Assembly: GCF_900091595.1 (NCBI RefSeq)
Contig: NZ_FMCW01000029.1
Location: 1-64,000 of the forward strand
DNA length: 64,000 bases
Origin: Micromonospora haikouensis
Lineage (GTDB): Bacteria > Actinomycetota > Actinomycetes > Mycobacteriales > Micromonosporaceae
Direction: 5' to 3'
In this document: piece after piece, positions 12,301 through 21,420 of the stretch
Position numbering within the stretch: position 1 is the first letter of the stretch
How the letters are laid out: each line of letters begins with the position of its first letter
Notes under the pieces: generated by a model
What the model saw: only the letters and a program-made list of their open reading frames with translations
Told to the model about the DNA's origin: nothing
Database searches by the model: none
Position numbers and translations under genes: made by a program

Positions 12301-15300
12301 CCCGCGAGGGCCAGGTCGCAGTCGCCGGCGCGCAGCGCCTGCGCGGCCAGGTGCAGCGCGACCAGGGACGCCGAGCAGGCGGTGTCGACGGTGACGGCGG
12401 GCCCCTCCAGCCCGAGGGCGTACGCGACCCGGCCGGACAGGACGCTGCCGGCGGTGCCGGTGAGCAGGTGTCCCTCGTCGGCGGTGGTCTCCCCGTCGTC
12501 GGAGGCGACGCCGGAGGCGATCTGGTCGGCGTAGTCCTGCCCGTGGGTGCCGGCGAACACGCCGGTGCGGCTGCCGCGCAGGGTCCCGGGGTCGATGCCG
12601 GCGCGCTCCAGGGCCTCCCAGGAGGTCTCCAGCAGCAGCCGGTGCTGCGGGTCCATGGCCAGCGCCTCGCGGGGGCTGATGCCGAAGAACGCGGCGTCGA
12701 AGTCGGCGATGCCGGTGAGGAACCCGCCGGAGCGCACGTAGGTGCGGCCGGGGGTGCCGGGGACCGGGTCGTACAGGTCGGGCCAGCCCCGGTCGGTGGG
12801 CAGGTCGCCGATGACGTCGCCGCCGCCGTCGAGCAGCCGCCACAGTTGTTCGGGCGAGCCGATGCCGCCGGGGAACCGGCAGGCCATGGCGACGACGGCG
12901 ACGGGTTCGTCGGCGGCGACGGTGGCGGCGTCGGCGACCTCGGCGGCGGTGGTGCCGAGCAGCCGGGCGTGCAGGTGCGCGGCGAGCAGCTCCGGGGTGG
13001 GGTGGTTGAACACGGCGTGCGGGGCGAGCCGGACGCCGGTGGCGGCGGAGAGCCGGTTGCTCAGCTCCACGGCCATCAGCGAGTCGAAGCCGAGGTCCTT
13101 GAACGGGCGGCGCGGCTCGATCTGCTCGCCGCCGGCGTGCCCGACGACGGTGGCGCACCGGGCGCGCACCAGGTCGAGCAGCGCGGCGGCCCGTTCGGGT
13201 TCGGTGCGGCCGGCGAGCCGGTCGGCGAACCCGGCGGCGGACGCGGGCGCGGGGTCGGCGTTGACGGCCCGGCGCGGCGGCGGGGGCAGCAGGGCCCGCA
13301 GCAGGGCGGGCGCCTCCCCGGCGGCCCGGACGGCGGCCAGGTCCAGCCCGATCGGCACCAGCGCGGGCCGGTCGGCGTGCAGGGCGGCGTCGAACAGGGC
13401 CAGGCCGGCGGCGGTGTCCAGGGGGCGGGTGCCGCCCCGGGCGAGGCGGGCCAGGTCGGCGGCGGTGAGCGCGCCGGCCATCCCCTCAGGCGTGGCCCAC
13501 AGGCCCCAGGCCAGGGCGGTGGCGGGCAGGCCGTGGGCGCGGCGGTGCGCGGCGAGGGCGTCGAGGAACGCGTTGCCGGCCGCGTAGTTGCCCTGCCCGG
13601 GGCTGCCGAACACGGCCGACGCGGAGGAGAACAGCACGAACGCGGCCAGGTCGAGGCCGGCGGTCAGCTCGTGCAGGTGCCACGCGCCGTGCACCTTGGA
13701 CCGCAGGGCCCGCTCCCAGCGGGCGGCGTCGAGGCCGGTGAGCAGGGCGTCGTCGGTGGCCCCGGCGGCGTGCACGACGGCGGTGAGCCGGCCGGCGAGC
13801 GGGGCGAGGACCGCGTCGAGGGCGGCCCGGTCGGCGACGTCGGCGGCGACGACCCGCACGGTCGTCCCGGCGGCGGTGAGCGCGTCCATCCAGTCGGCGT
13901 GCCGGCCGGTGCGGCTGACCAGCACCAGCTCGGCGACGCCGTGGGCGGTGGCGAGGTGGGTGGCGACGTGCCGGCCGATCCCGCCGGTGCCGCCGGTGAC
14001 GAGGACGGTCCCGCCGGCCAGCGCGGGCAGCGGCCCGGCGCAGTCCACCGCCGGGGCCGGCGAACCACCGGCGGGGGGCTCGGCGGGGCGCAGCCGGGGC
14101 AGCAGGGCCCGGCCGTCGCGGACGGCGACCTCCGGCTCGTCGGGGCCGACGGCCAGGGCCGTGCGGATCCCCGCGTCGTCGGCCGCGTCGAGGCGCAGCA
14201 GCAGGAACCGGTCGGGGTGCTCGGCCTGGGCGACGCGGACCAGCCCGGCGACGGTCGCGTGCGCGGGGTCGCCGTCGCGGACGGCGACGGCGAGCCGGGT
14301 GCTCTCGGCGCGGGGGTCGGCCAGCCAGCGCTGGAGCACGCCGAGGGTGTCCAGGCCGACGGCGTGCGCCCGGTCGGGCACCGGTGCGGCCGGGTCGCCG
14401 TCGCCGACCCGCAGCACCAGCAGCGGCGGCAGCGGGCCGGCCGGCGGCGCGCCGTCGGCGAGCGCCCAGGCGGGCACCGGCGTCGCCGGGGCGGCGGCGG
14501 GCAGCCAGTCCACGGCGTACAGGCCGGCGGGGGCGGCGGCGGGGGCCGGGCCGGCGAGGGTCGGGGCGGCCACGGTGCGCAGCACCACCCGCTCCACGTC
14601 GAGCACGGGGGCACCGGCGTCGTCGACGGCGGAGAGGGTGACCGCGTCCGCCCCGGCGGGGGCGAGCACGACCCGCAGGGCGTGCGCGCCGGTGGCGTGC
14701 ACCCGCACCCCCGCCCAGTCGGTGGGCGTCAGCCGGGCCACTTCCCCGGCGGCGAGGGCGAAGCCGGCGAGCGGGAGCAGGCGCAGGGCCGCGTCCAGCA
14801 CCAGCGGGTGCACCGCGTACCGCTCGGCGTCCGCGTCCCGGGCGTCCTCCGGCAGGCGTACGTCGACGCAGAGCCGGTCCCCCGCGACCCAGGCGGCCCG
14901 GGCCAGCCCGTCGGCGAGCGCCCGCCGCTGCGGGGTGTCCAGGTCGACGGGCCGGGCCCCGGCGGGCGGCCACGCCGCCGCGGCGGCGGCCGGTCCGGCC
15001 TGGTGGTCGGCGGGGGCGAGGACGGCCTCGGCGACCTCCCGCCACGGCTGGCCGTCGCCGGCCCGCACGTGGCAGCGCGCCACCCGGCGCGGGTGCTCGT
15101 CGGGCGCGTCGACGGTGACCTGCACGTCGACGGAGAGGTCGGCGGGCAGCGGCACCGGCGCGGGGACGCGCAGCCGTTCCACGGTGGGCAGGTCGAGCAG
15201 CACGCCGAGGTGGGCGAACAGGTCCAGCAGGGCGGTGGCGGGCAGCAGCGCCGGCCCGTCGGCGTCGGGCGCGACGAGCCACGGGTGGGTGGCGACGGCG

Positions 15301-18300
15301 ACCCGCCCGGTGCAAACGACCTGCCCGGTGCCGGCGACGGGCAGCACCGCGCCGAGCAGCGGGTGCCCGGCGTCGGCCAGTCCCACGTCGGCGGGCCCGC
15401 CGGCCACCGCCGAGTACGGCAGCCAGTAGTGCCGGCGCGCGAACGCGTAGGTGGGCAGGTCGACCCGGCGGCGCGGCCCGGGGCCGGCGGGGGCGGCGGG
15501 GTCCACGGCGACGCCGCGCACGTGCAGCCGGGCGACGGCGGCGACCAGCGCGTCCGGTTCGCCGTCGACGGTCCGCACGGCGGGCACGAAGGCCAGCTCG
15601 TCGGCGGTGTCGTCGGCGAGGCAGTCCTGGGCCATCGCGGTGAGCACCCCGCCGGGGCCGACCTCCAGGAACGTGGTGACCCCCAGCCCGCGCAGGGCGC
15701 GCATCCCGTCGAGGAAGCGGACGGTGCCGCGCACGTGCTCCGCCCAGTGCTCCGGCGAGCAGAGCCGGGCCGGGTCGACCGGCCGACCGGTCACGTTGGA
15801 CACCACGGGCAGGTGCGGGGTGCGGTAGGTGAGGCCGGCGGCCACGGCGCGGAACGCGTCGAGCATCGGTTCCATGCGCGGCGAGTGGAACGCGTGCGAC
15901 ACCCGCAGCCGGCTGGTGCGGCGGCCGGCGGCGCGCAGGGTCGCCGCGACGGCCAGCACCGCGTCGGTGTCGCCGGAGAGGACGACGCTGCTCGGCCCGT
16001 TGACGGCGGCGAGCCCGACCCGGTCGGTGAGGTGGGCGGCCACCTCGGCCTCGTCGGCCTCCACGGCGACCATCGCGCCGCCGTCGGGCAGCTGCTGCAT
16101 CAGCCGGGCGCGGGCGGCCACCAGCGCCGCCGCGTCGGCGAGGGAGAACACCCCGGCGACGTGGGCGGCGGCCAGCTCGCCGACGGAGTGGCCGAGCAGC
16201 GCGTCGGGGCGTACGCCCCAGGACTCCAGCAGCCGGTAAAGGGCCACCTCGAAGGCGAACAGGGCCGGCTGGGTGTAGAGGGTGTGGTCGAGCCGGGCGG
16301 CGAGGTCGGTGCCGTCGGCGGCGGCGACCACGTCGGCGACGGGGTGCGGGGCGTGCCCGGTCAGGCAGCGGTCCAGCTCGGCGCAGGCGGCGTCGAACGC
16401 CTCCGCGAAGACCGGGTACGCGGCCCGCAGCTCGCGGCCCATCCCGGGGCGCTGGCCGCCCTGCCCGCCGAAGAGCAGGCCGAGCCGGCCGTCGGCGACG
16501 CGGCCGGTCAGCACGGCGGCGGTGTCGGGTTCCGCCTCGCCCCGGCTCAGCGCGGTCAGCCCGGCGCGGGCGGCGGCCGGGTCGCCGGCCAGCACCACGG
16601 CCCGGTGTTCCAGGGCGGCGCGGGTGGTGGCCAGGGCGTGCCCGACGTCGGCCGGGTCGGCGTCCGCGCCGGGGCCGTCGAGCCAGGCGAGCAGGCGGGC
16701 CGCCTGGTCGCGCAGCGCCTCGCCGGTGGCGGCGGCCAGCGGCCACGGCACCGGCAGCCGGCGGGTGGCGGTGCCCGGGGCGGGTATGTCGGCGGCGGTG
16801 GTCTCCTCGTCGTCGGCGGGGGGCGCCTCGATGATCACGTGGGCGTTGGTGCCGCTGATGCCGAACGACGAGACCGCCGCCCGCCTCGGCCGGTCCACCG
16901 CCGGCCACGGGCGCGCCTCGGTGAGCAGCTCCACCGCACCGCCGGCCCAGTCCACCTCGGACGTCGGGGCGTCCACGTGCAGGGTCGCGGGCAGCGTGCC
17001 GTGCCGCAGGGCGAGCACCATCTTGATCACCCCGGCGGCCCCGGCGGCGGCCTGGGTGTGGCCGAGGTTCGACTTCAGCGAGCCCAGCCACAGCGGCCCG
17101 GCGTCGCCGCGCCCCGCCCCGTACGTGGCGAGCAGCGCCTGCGCCTCGATCGGGTCGCCGAGCCGGGTGCCGGTGCCGTGCGCCTCGACGGCGTCCACGT
17201 CCGCGGTGGTGAGGCCGGCGTTGGCCAGCGCCCGGCGGATGACCCGCTCCTGGGCGGGGCCGTTGGGGGCGGTCAGTCCGTTGGACGCCCCGTCGGAGTT
17301 GACGGCGCTGCCGCGCAGCACGGCGAGCACCGGATGGCCGTTGCGGCGGGCGGCGGAGAGGCGTTCCAGCAGCAGCACGGCGACGCCCTCGGACCAGCCG
17401 GTGCCGTCGGCGGCGTCGGCGAACGCCTTGCACCGGCCGTCGGGGGCGAGCCCGCGCTGCCGGCTGAACTCGACGAACGCCTGCGGGGTGCCCATCACCG
17501 CGACGCCACCGGCCACCGCGAGGTCGCAGTCCCCGGCGCGCAGCGCCTGGGCGGCCAGGTGCAGCGACACCAGCGACGACGAGCAGGCGGTGTCCACGGT
17601 GACCGCCGGCCCCTCCAGCCCGAGCGCGTACGCGACCCGTCCGGAGACGACGCTGCCGGCGGTGCCGACGCCCAGGTAGCCCTCGGTGCCGGGCGGGGCC
17701 TGGCGCAGGTTGGCGGCGTAGTCGTGGTGCATGACGCCGGTGAAGACGCCGGTGGCGCTGCCCCGCAGCGAGGTGGGGTCGATGCCGGCGCGCTCGAACA
17801 GTTCCCAGGAGGTCTCCAGCAGCAGCCGTTGCTGCGGGTCCATCGCCAGCGCCTCGCGGGGGCTGATCGAGAACAGGGTGGCGTCGAAGTCCGCCGCGTC
17901 GGGCAGGAACCCGCCGACCCGCACGTACGAGGTGCCGGGGGCGTCGGGGTCGTCGGAGAACAGGTGCGCCAGGTCCCAGCCCCGGTCGGTGGGAAACCCG
18001 GTGAGCCCCTCCCGCCCATCGGCGACCAGGTCCCACAGCTCCTGCGGGGAGCCGACCCCGCCGGGCAGCCGGCAGGCCATCGCGACGATGACCACGGGGT
18101 CGGCGGCGTCGGGCGCGGCGGCCGGCCCGGCAGCCGGGGCGACGGGGACACCCGGGCCGCCGCGCAGCCGGGCGGCGAGGTGCCGGGCGAGGGCGTCCGG
18201 GCTCGGCTGGTCGAACGCGGCAGTGGCGGACAGCCGTACCCCGGTGGCCCGGGCCAGCCGGTCGCGCAGGGCGACCGCGCCGACGGAGGTGAAGCCCAGC

Positions 18301-21300
18301 TCCTTGAACGCGCGGCCGGGGCGGACGGCGGCCGGGCCGGGCAGGCCGGCGACGTCGGCGGTGGCGGCGCGGACCAGGTCGAGCAGGAGCCGGTCGCCCT
18401 CGGCGGTGGTCAGGCCGGCCAACCGGCGGCGCAGCTCGGCGGCGTCCGGCGCGCCGCCGCCGCCCGCCGTGCGGGCGGGCAGCCGCCAGGCCGGATGGGG
18501 CGCGTCGGCCGCGACGGCGAGCAGCACGAGGTCGTCGCCGTCGTGGGCGACGTCGAACGCGGCCAGGTCGGCGGCGGTCCCGCCCGCCGGAGCACCGGCG
18601 TCGGCCGCGTGCGTCGGCGCGGCGGGGGCGACCGGCCGGCCGGCGGTGTCGGTCGGCTGCGGCGGTGCGGCAGGATCGGCCGGCGGCGTCGGTGCGGCCG
18701 GGTCGGTCGTGCCGATCAGCCGGGCGGGCAGGCCCGCCGCGCGGCGGCGGGCGACGAGGGCGTGCAGCGCCGCGACGGCCGCGGCCGCGCGCTCCCGCCC
18801 GGCCGCGCCGAGCAGCAGGGCCGCCGGGACGGCGACGGTGAACGCCGTGGCGGCGGCGTGCCGGGTCCGGGCGTCGAGCGCCCCGGCGAGGGTCAGCAGC
18901 GCCGCGACGGCGGCGTCGTCGGCGAGGTCGGCGGCGGACGGGCAGAGGAAGACCGCGCCGACCGGCCCGCCGGCCGCTGCCAGCGGGGCGACCGCCGCGC
19001 CGGTGTCGGACGGAGTGGTCGCCGCGCCCGCGTCGGCCAGGTCCGCGACGAGTCGCCGCAGGACGGCGTCGTCGGGCGGGCCGGCGGGCGTCAGCAGCAG
19101 CCGGCGGGCGCCGTGCGCGGCGACGAGGTGCCGGGCCAGCGCCGCCCCGGTCGGCCCGTCGACCCCGGTCACCACCACCGGGGCGGCCGGTTCGACCACC
19201 GTCGCCGGCCGGCGGGGCGCGCGGGCGGGGGCCGGCCCGAGGGCCGGGTGCCGGGCCGCGCCGGCGCGCAGCGCGACCTGCGCGACGTCGGCGGCCACGG
19301 CGGCCGGCACCAGGGCCAGCGACAGGTCGTCGGCGTCCCGGTCGACCAGCACGACCCGATCCGGGTACGCGGCCTGGAGGCAGCGCCCCCACGCCCACGC
19401 CGCCACGGCGGCCGGCACCAGGTCGGGGTCGTCGGGGCGGTCGGGAGTGGACGCGTCGACCGCGCCGGTGGTCAGCAGCGCCAGCCGGGTGTGGGCGTAC
19501 CGGGCGTCGGCGAGCAGGTCGCCCAGCCGCCCGGCGAGGTCCGGTGGGTCGGCGACGCCGGCCGGCAGCAGCGCCACGTCGGGCGGGTCCGGGTCGTCGC
19601 CCAGCGCGGCGAGGTCCGGGTACGCCCGGAACACCTCGCCCGCCGACGCCACGGCCAGCGCCTCGACGAGGGCCGCGCCGCCCGGCCCGACGACCGCCCA
19701 GCGGCGCGGCTCGGTGGCGGGGTCGGCGGTGGGCTCCACAGCGGCGGCGGCCAGGTCCAGCCGCTGCCAGGTGACCCGGCTCAGCGCCCCGTGGTGGCCG
19801 CCGTTGACCGCGCGCAGCCGCGCCGGCCGTGCCAGCAGCAGCCGGCGGGTGACCTTGCCGGACGCGGTGCGGGGCACCTGGTCGATCTCGTAGAGCGCGT
19901 CGGGGACCTTGTAGTAGGACAGCCGCTCCCGGCAGGCCGCGTACGCCTCGGCGGGGTCGAACCCGTCCGGGCCGGGTACGACGAACGCCACCGGCACCTC
20001 GCCGAGCACCTCGTGCGGCCGGCCGGTGACCGCCACGTCGGCGACGCCGGGCACCGAGCGCAGCGCGTCCTCCACCTCGGCCGGGTGGATCTTCTCCCCG
20101 CCCCGGATGATCAGCTCCTGGTGCCGGCCGGTGACGAAGAGGTTGCCGTCGGCGTCGCGGCGGGCCAGGTCCCCGGTGCGGTACCAGCCGTCGCGCAGCG
20201 CGGCGGCGGTCACCTCGGGCAGGCCGTGGTAGCCGAGCATCACGCTCGGGCCGCGTACCCACACCTCGCCCTCGACGCCGGCCGGGACGTCCACCCCGGT
20301 CTGCGGGCTGACCAGGCGCACCTCGACGCCGGGCACGGGCTGCCCGCAGGAGCCCTCGACCCGGGGCCGGTCCGGGCGGGTGATCGCGATCGAGCCGCAG
20401 GTCTCGGTGCTGCCGTACGCGTCGAGCAGCGGCGCGTCGAAGACCTCCTCGAACGCCCGGCGCAGCGCCCCGGTGGTGATCGCCCCGCCGACCAGGCACA
20501 CCCGCAGGTCGGGAGCGCGGAAGCCGGTGCTGCGGGCGGCGGTGACCAGGTGGTGGTACATGGCGGGCACGCCGGCCAGCACCGTCGCGGAGTCCTCGGC
20601 GACGGCGGCCAGCACGTCGTCGGCGGAGAAGCCGTCGACGAGCCGGGCGCTCGCGCCGACGGCGGTGACGCTGAGCACGCAACCGATGTGGGACAGGCTG
20701 TGGAACAGCGGCAGCGGCCACACGACCCGGTCGTCGCCGGTGAGGCCGGGGATCGGCACGTAGCAGGACGCCACCGACCACAGGCAGGTGCGCTGCGTGG
20801 AGAGCACGCCCTTGGGCCGGCCCGTCGTGCCCGAGGTGTAGAGCATCCAGGCGACCTCGTCGAGGCCCAGGTCGTCGCGGGCCGGCACGCCCGGTTCGGC
20901 GTCGACCAGCTCGCCCCAGGCGGCCACGCCGTCGCCGGTGACGCCGTCGCCGGTGACCCAGAGGCGCAGGGCGGTACGGTCGGCGCGCAGCCGCAGCAGC
21001 TGGTCGAGGTGCTCCGGGTCGGTGACGACCAGCACCGCACCCGAGTCGTCCAGCAGATGGGCCAGCTCCGCGTCGGTGCAGCGCGGGTTCAGGGGTACGC
21101 CGACCGCGGCGGCCCGGGTGACCGCCAGCCACGTCTCGACCGTCTCCACCCGGTTGCCCAGGCAGAACGCCACCCGCTCGCCCCGGCCCACGCCCGCCGC
21201 CGCGAGGTGCCCGGCCAGCCGGGCGGTACGCGCCGCCAGCTCGGCGTACCGGACGGCGCGGCGGTCGTCGCGGAACGCGACCCGGTCCCCGAACTCCTCC

Positions 21301-21353
21301 GCGTGCGCCTTCAGCAGACCGGGCAACGGCTGGACCAGGTCGCTCCGAAGCAT
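6390..21353 (-). CDS. Modular type I PKS: A-(KR0)-ACP loading module plus two extension modules
   Basis: This 4987-residue protein starts at the ATG at 21353; the upstream GTG at 21419 would fall in the proposed promoter. The loading adenylation domain (about 1-520) has TSGTTGRPKG and YRTGD. A reductase-like region (about 530-985) with a damaged TGVDGPTG site and no catalytic Ser/Tyr follows, then an ACP (GFTSV, about 1021). Module 1 has KS (1086-1506, DTACSSS), AT (1626-1950, GHSVG/HAFH, malonyl), a DH lacking the DHxxxG histidine (1993-2264, inactive), an active B-type KR (2446-2700) and an ACP (2748-2800). Module 2 has KS (2816-3244), AT (3348-3671, GHSQG/YASH, methylmalonyl), active DH (DHRVGETVLVP), ER (HAAAGGVG), KR (LDD) and ACP. 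A helical docking tail ends the protein. Predicted product: aryl-CH(OH)-CH2-CH2-CH(CH3)-CO-ACP. Confidence 0.96.
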   Translation of the reverse strand: MLRSDLVQPLPGLLKAHAEEFGDRVAFRDDRRAVRYAELAARTARLAGHLAAAGVGRGERVAFCLGNRVETVETWLAVTRAAAVGVPLNPRCTDAELAHLLDDSGAVLVVTDPEHLDQLLRLRADRTALRLWVTGDGVTGDGVAAWGELVDAEPGVPARDDLGLDEVAWMLYTSGTTGRPKGVLSTQRTCLWSVASCYVPIPGLTGDDRVVWPLPLFHSLSHIGCVLSVTAVGASARLVDGFSADDVLAAVAEDSATVLAGVPAMYHHLVTAARSTGFRAPDLRVCLVGGAITTGALRRAFEEVFDAPLLDAYGSTETCGSIAITRPDRPRVEGSCGQPVPGVEVRLVSPQTGVDVPAGVEGEVWVRGPSVMLGYHGLPEVTAAALRDGWYRTGDLARRDADGNLFVTGRHQELIIRGGEKIHPAEVEDALRSVPGVADVAVTGRPHEVLGEVPVAFVVPGPDGFDPAEAYAACRERLSYYKVPDALYEIDQVPRTASGKVTRRLLLARPARLRAVNGGHHGALSRVTWQRLDLAAAAVEPTADPATEPRRWAVVGPGGAALVEALAVASAGEVFRAYPDLAALGDDPDPPDVALLPAGVADPPDLAGRLGDLLADARYAHTRLALLTTGAVDASTPDRPDDPDLVPAAVAAWAWGRCLQAAYPDRVVLVDRDADDLSLALVPAAVAADVAQVALRAGAARHPALGPAPARAPRRPATVVEPAAPVVVTGVDGPTGAALARHLVAAHGARRLLLTPAGPPDDAVLRRLVADLADAGAATTPSDTGAAVAPLAAAGGPVGAVFLCPSAADLADDAAVAALLTLAGALDARTRHAAATAFTVAVPAALLLGAAGRERAAAAVAALHALVARRRAAGLPARLIGTTDPAAPTPPADPAAPPQPTDTAGRPVAPAAPTHAADAGAPAGGTAADLAAFDVAHDGDDLVLLAVAADAPHPAWRLPARTAGGGGAPDAAELRRRLAGLTTAEGDRLLLDLVRAATADVAGLPGPAAVRPGRAFKELGFTSVGAVALRDRLARATGVRLSATAAFDQPSPDALARHLAARLRGGPGVPVAPAAGPAAAPDAADPVVIVAMACRLPGGVGSPQELWDLVADGREGLTGFPTDRGWDLAHLFSDDPDAPGTSYVRVGGFLPDAADFDATLFSISPREALAMDPQQRLLLETSWELFERAGIDPTSLRGSATGVFTGVMHHDYAANLRQAPPGTEGYLGVGTAGSVVSGRVAYALGLEGPAVTVDTACSSSLVSLHLAAQALRAGDCDLAVAGGVAVMGTPQAFVEFSRQRGLAPDGRCKAFADAADGTGWSEGVAVLLLERLSAARRNGHPVLAVLRGSAVNSDGASNGLTAPNGPAQERVIRRALANAGLTTADVDAVEAHGTGTRLGDPIEAQALLATYGAGRGDAGPLWLGSLKSNLGHTQAAAGAAGVIKMVLALRHGTLPATLHVDAPTSEVDWAGGAVELLTEARPWPAVDRPRRAAVSSFGISGTNAHVIIEAPPADDEETTAADIPAPGTATRRLPVPWPLAAATGEALRDQAARLLAWLDGPGADADPADVGHALATTRAALEHRAVVLAGDPAAARAGLTALSRGEAEPDTAAVLTGRVADGRLGLLFGGQGGQRPGMGRELRAAYPVFAEAFDAACAELDRCLTGHAPHPVADVVAAADGTDLAARLDHTLYTQPALFAFEVALYRLLESWGVRPDALLGHSVGELAAAHVAGVFSLADAAALVAARARLMQQLPDGGAMVAVEADEAEVAAHLTDRVGLAAVNGPSSVVLSGDTDAVLAVAATLRAAGRRTSRLRVSHAFHSPRMEPMLDAFRAVAAGLTYRTPHLPVVSNVTGRPVDPARLCSPEHWAEHVRGTVRFLDGMRALRGLGVTTFLEVGPGGVLTAMAQDCLADDTADELAFVPAVRTVDGEPDALVAAVARLHVRGVAVDPAAPAGPGPRRRVDLPTYAFARRHYWLPYSAVAGGPADVGLADAGHPLLGAVLPVAGTGQVVCTGRVAVATHPWLVAPDADGPALLPATALLDLFAHLGVLLDLPTVERLRVPAPVPLPADLSVDVQVTVDAPDEHPRRVARCHVRAGDGQPWREVAEAVLAPADHQAGPAAAAAAWPPAGARPVDLDTPQRRALADGLARAAWVAGDRLCVDVRLPEDARDADAERYAVHPLVLDAALRLLPLAGFALAAGEVARLTPTDWAGVRVHATGAHALRVVLAPAGADAVTLSAVDDAGAPVLDVERVVLRTVAAPTLAGPAPAAAPAGLYAVDWLPAAAPATPVPAWALADGAPPAGPLPPLLVLRVGDGDPAAPVPDRAHAVGLDTLGVLQRWLADPRAESTRLAVAVRDGDPAHATVAGLVRVAQAEHPDRFLLLRLDAADDAGIRTALAVGPDEPEVAVRDGRALLPRLRPAEPPAGGSPAPAVDCAGPLPALAGGTVLVTGGTGGIGRHVATHLATAHGVAELVLVSRTGRHADWMDALTAAGTTVRVVAADVADRAALDAVLAPLAGRLTAVVHAAGATDDALLTGLDAARWERALRSKVHGAWHLHELTAGLDLAAFVLFSSASAVFGSPGQGNYAAGNAFLDALAAHRRAHGLPATALAWGLWATPEGMAGALTAADLARLARGGTRPLDTAAGLALFDAALHADRPALVPIGLDLAAVRAAGEAPALLRALLPPPPRRAVNADPAPASAAGFADRLAGRTEPERAAALLDLVRARCATVVGHAGGEQIEPRRPFKDLGFDSLMAVELSNRLSAATGVRLAPHAVFNHPTPELLAAHLHARLLGTTAAEVADAATVAADEPVAVVAMACRFPGGIGSPEQLWRLLDGGGDVIGDLPTDRGWPDLYDPVPGTPGRTYVRSGGFLTGIADFDAAFFGISPREALAMDPQHRLLLETSWEALERAGIDPGTLRGSRTGVFAGTHGQDYADQIASGVASDDGETTADEGHLLTGTAGSVLSGRVAYALGLEGPAVTVDTACSASLVALHLAAQALRAGDCDLALAGGVSVLSSPAGLTGFSRQRGLAADGRCKAFAEDADGFGMSEGVGVLVVERLSDARRRGHPVLALIRGTAVNQDGASNGLTAPNGPSQERVIRAALAAAGLTPADVDAVEAHGTGTPLGDPIEAEAILATYGQRPADAPPLLLGSVKSNLGHTQAAAGVAGVLKMVLAMRHGVLPRTLHAQQRTTRVDWAAGSVELLTEARLWPRADRPARAGISSFGISGTNAHVVVEAVAAEPQPGPAPPADPAALPWLLSARTPEALAGQARRLRDHLADHPDQPPRDAAWSLATTRAAFDSRAVVVAAEPDRVAAALDALAAGRPDPDLVRGDATAAGKVVFVFPGQGSQWPGMGLDLLDAAPVFAERMAACDAALRPHLGFSVLDVLRQAPDAPSLDRVDVVQPALFATMVSLAELWRSHGVRPAAVVGHSQGEIAAACVAGVLSLPDAAKVVALRSRAIRALAGHGAMASVALPADVVRDRIARHGDAVAVAAVNGPAAVVVSGEEAAVEEVLAELAADGARVRRIAVDYASHSAQVERIRADLAEALAGISPGPAAVPLFSTTDLRWLDGPELGPDYWYRNLRQPVELHRAVAELAALGHDTYVECSPHPVLTVGITETLAEHDTPHVVVGSLQRDQGDRARFLLSAAQLHVRGVAVDWRPALAGGRRVDLPTYAFEHRRYWPRPATGPGDVGAAGLDAAGHPLLGASVALAEARGHLFTGRIAAGAPAWLADHRVGETVLVPGTGLVELCLRAGDEVGCPVLDELVIEAPLALPADAASSPGTGPTGAAGNPGPGRAASQVQLTVGPADDAGRRPVAVHSRPADAPPGTPWTRHASATLSAAQPAPPAAGLAAWPPPHARPADLTGFYAGLAADGYAYGPAFQGLRAVWTGDDEVYAEVELPAGQRADADRYHLHPALLDAALHAAHFGGIGDAGPDRLLLPFAWNGVALHAAGASALRVRLTRVAPQAIALTVADATGAPVAEVASLAMRPISRAELGTRDAAVDDALFRLDWQPLAAPETPTPARVVALGRAVGAFPHHADPAALARAVDGGAAPPDAVLAPLGRSDAPAAGAPDLPDVPAASDAFAGEADRARAVAAEALALVQAWLADPRWAATPLVLLTRGAVGVHSPAEVDDPDAATAWGLVRTAQSEHPDRFVLLDADTPPTDAELTAVLAVAEPQVALRAGTPYAPRLARRVEAATLTPPAGATAWRLDTTARGSLENLTLAPTDAADAPLGPLDVRVRVRAAGLNFRDVLNALGLYPGDPGPPGGEAAGVVTEVGADVTDLRPGDRVLGVFVGCFGPVAVTDRRLLAPVPDGWTYAQAASVPVVFLTAYHGLVNLAGLRAGESVLVHAAAGGVGMAAVQLARHLGATVYATASPGKWPALRAMGIPDSHLASSRTLDFEPHFLATSGGRGVDVVLDSLAREFVDASLRLLPRGGRFVEMGKTDLRDPDRVAADHPGVAYQAYDLTTVDPDETQRMLVELMGLFAAGRLTPLPVRAWDVRQAPDAFRHVQQARHVGKVVLTVPAPWDPDGTVLLTGGTGLLGGLVARRLVTGHGVRHLLLASRGGPDAPGVAELTAELTALGATVTVAAADVADRAAVARLVAAVPAERPLTAVVHLAGVLDDGVVTALTPDRLDTVFAPKVDAARHLDEATRHLDLAGFVLFSSGAGVFGVPGQGNYAAANAYLDALATRRRGAGLPAQSYAWGLWEQASTMTAKLDRADPRITARDGQLAISSDLGMALFDAGLAAPEEHLVPTRVDVTALAGRASVPALMRGLVRRARPRARAEAAPGGRDLAGRLRALTTGEQSALLLDLVRAEAATVLGHTSTDAVKPAQAFNEIGFDSLTAVELRNRLTEATGHRLPATAIFDYPDPTALAGFLRAQLVPDGGQAAPAILAELESLERSLAETVVEAELHTQVAARLEVLVAKWRTMRGASATDHDLDLDLDQASDDEIFSLIDTELGL
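20926..20955. repeat. 15-bp perfect tandem duplication inside the adenylation domain
   Basis: ACGCCGTCGCCGGTG occurs twice head to tail (20926-20940 and 20941-20955). On the coding strand it gives VTGDGVTGDG, a five-residue in-frame duplication in a surface-loop region of the loading domain. Confidence 0.85.
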
Positions 21354-21420
21354 GTCACCATCCGTCCGCTCGGCGAGACTCCCCATCCGCGGCGTAGACC
21401 TCGCTCGCCGTAACGGCACA

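Noticed and set aside
6465..21413. A nearly 15-kb open frame on the plus strand opposite the large PKS
   Set aside because: Its translation is Gly/Gln/Val-rich with no domain motifs. It is the complement of a very GC-rich gene, in which stop codons are rare on all frames.
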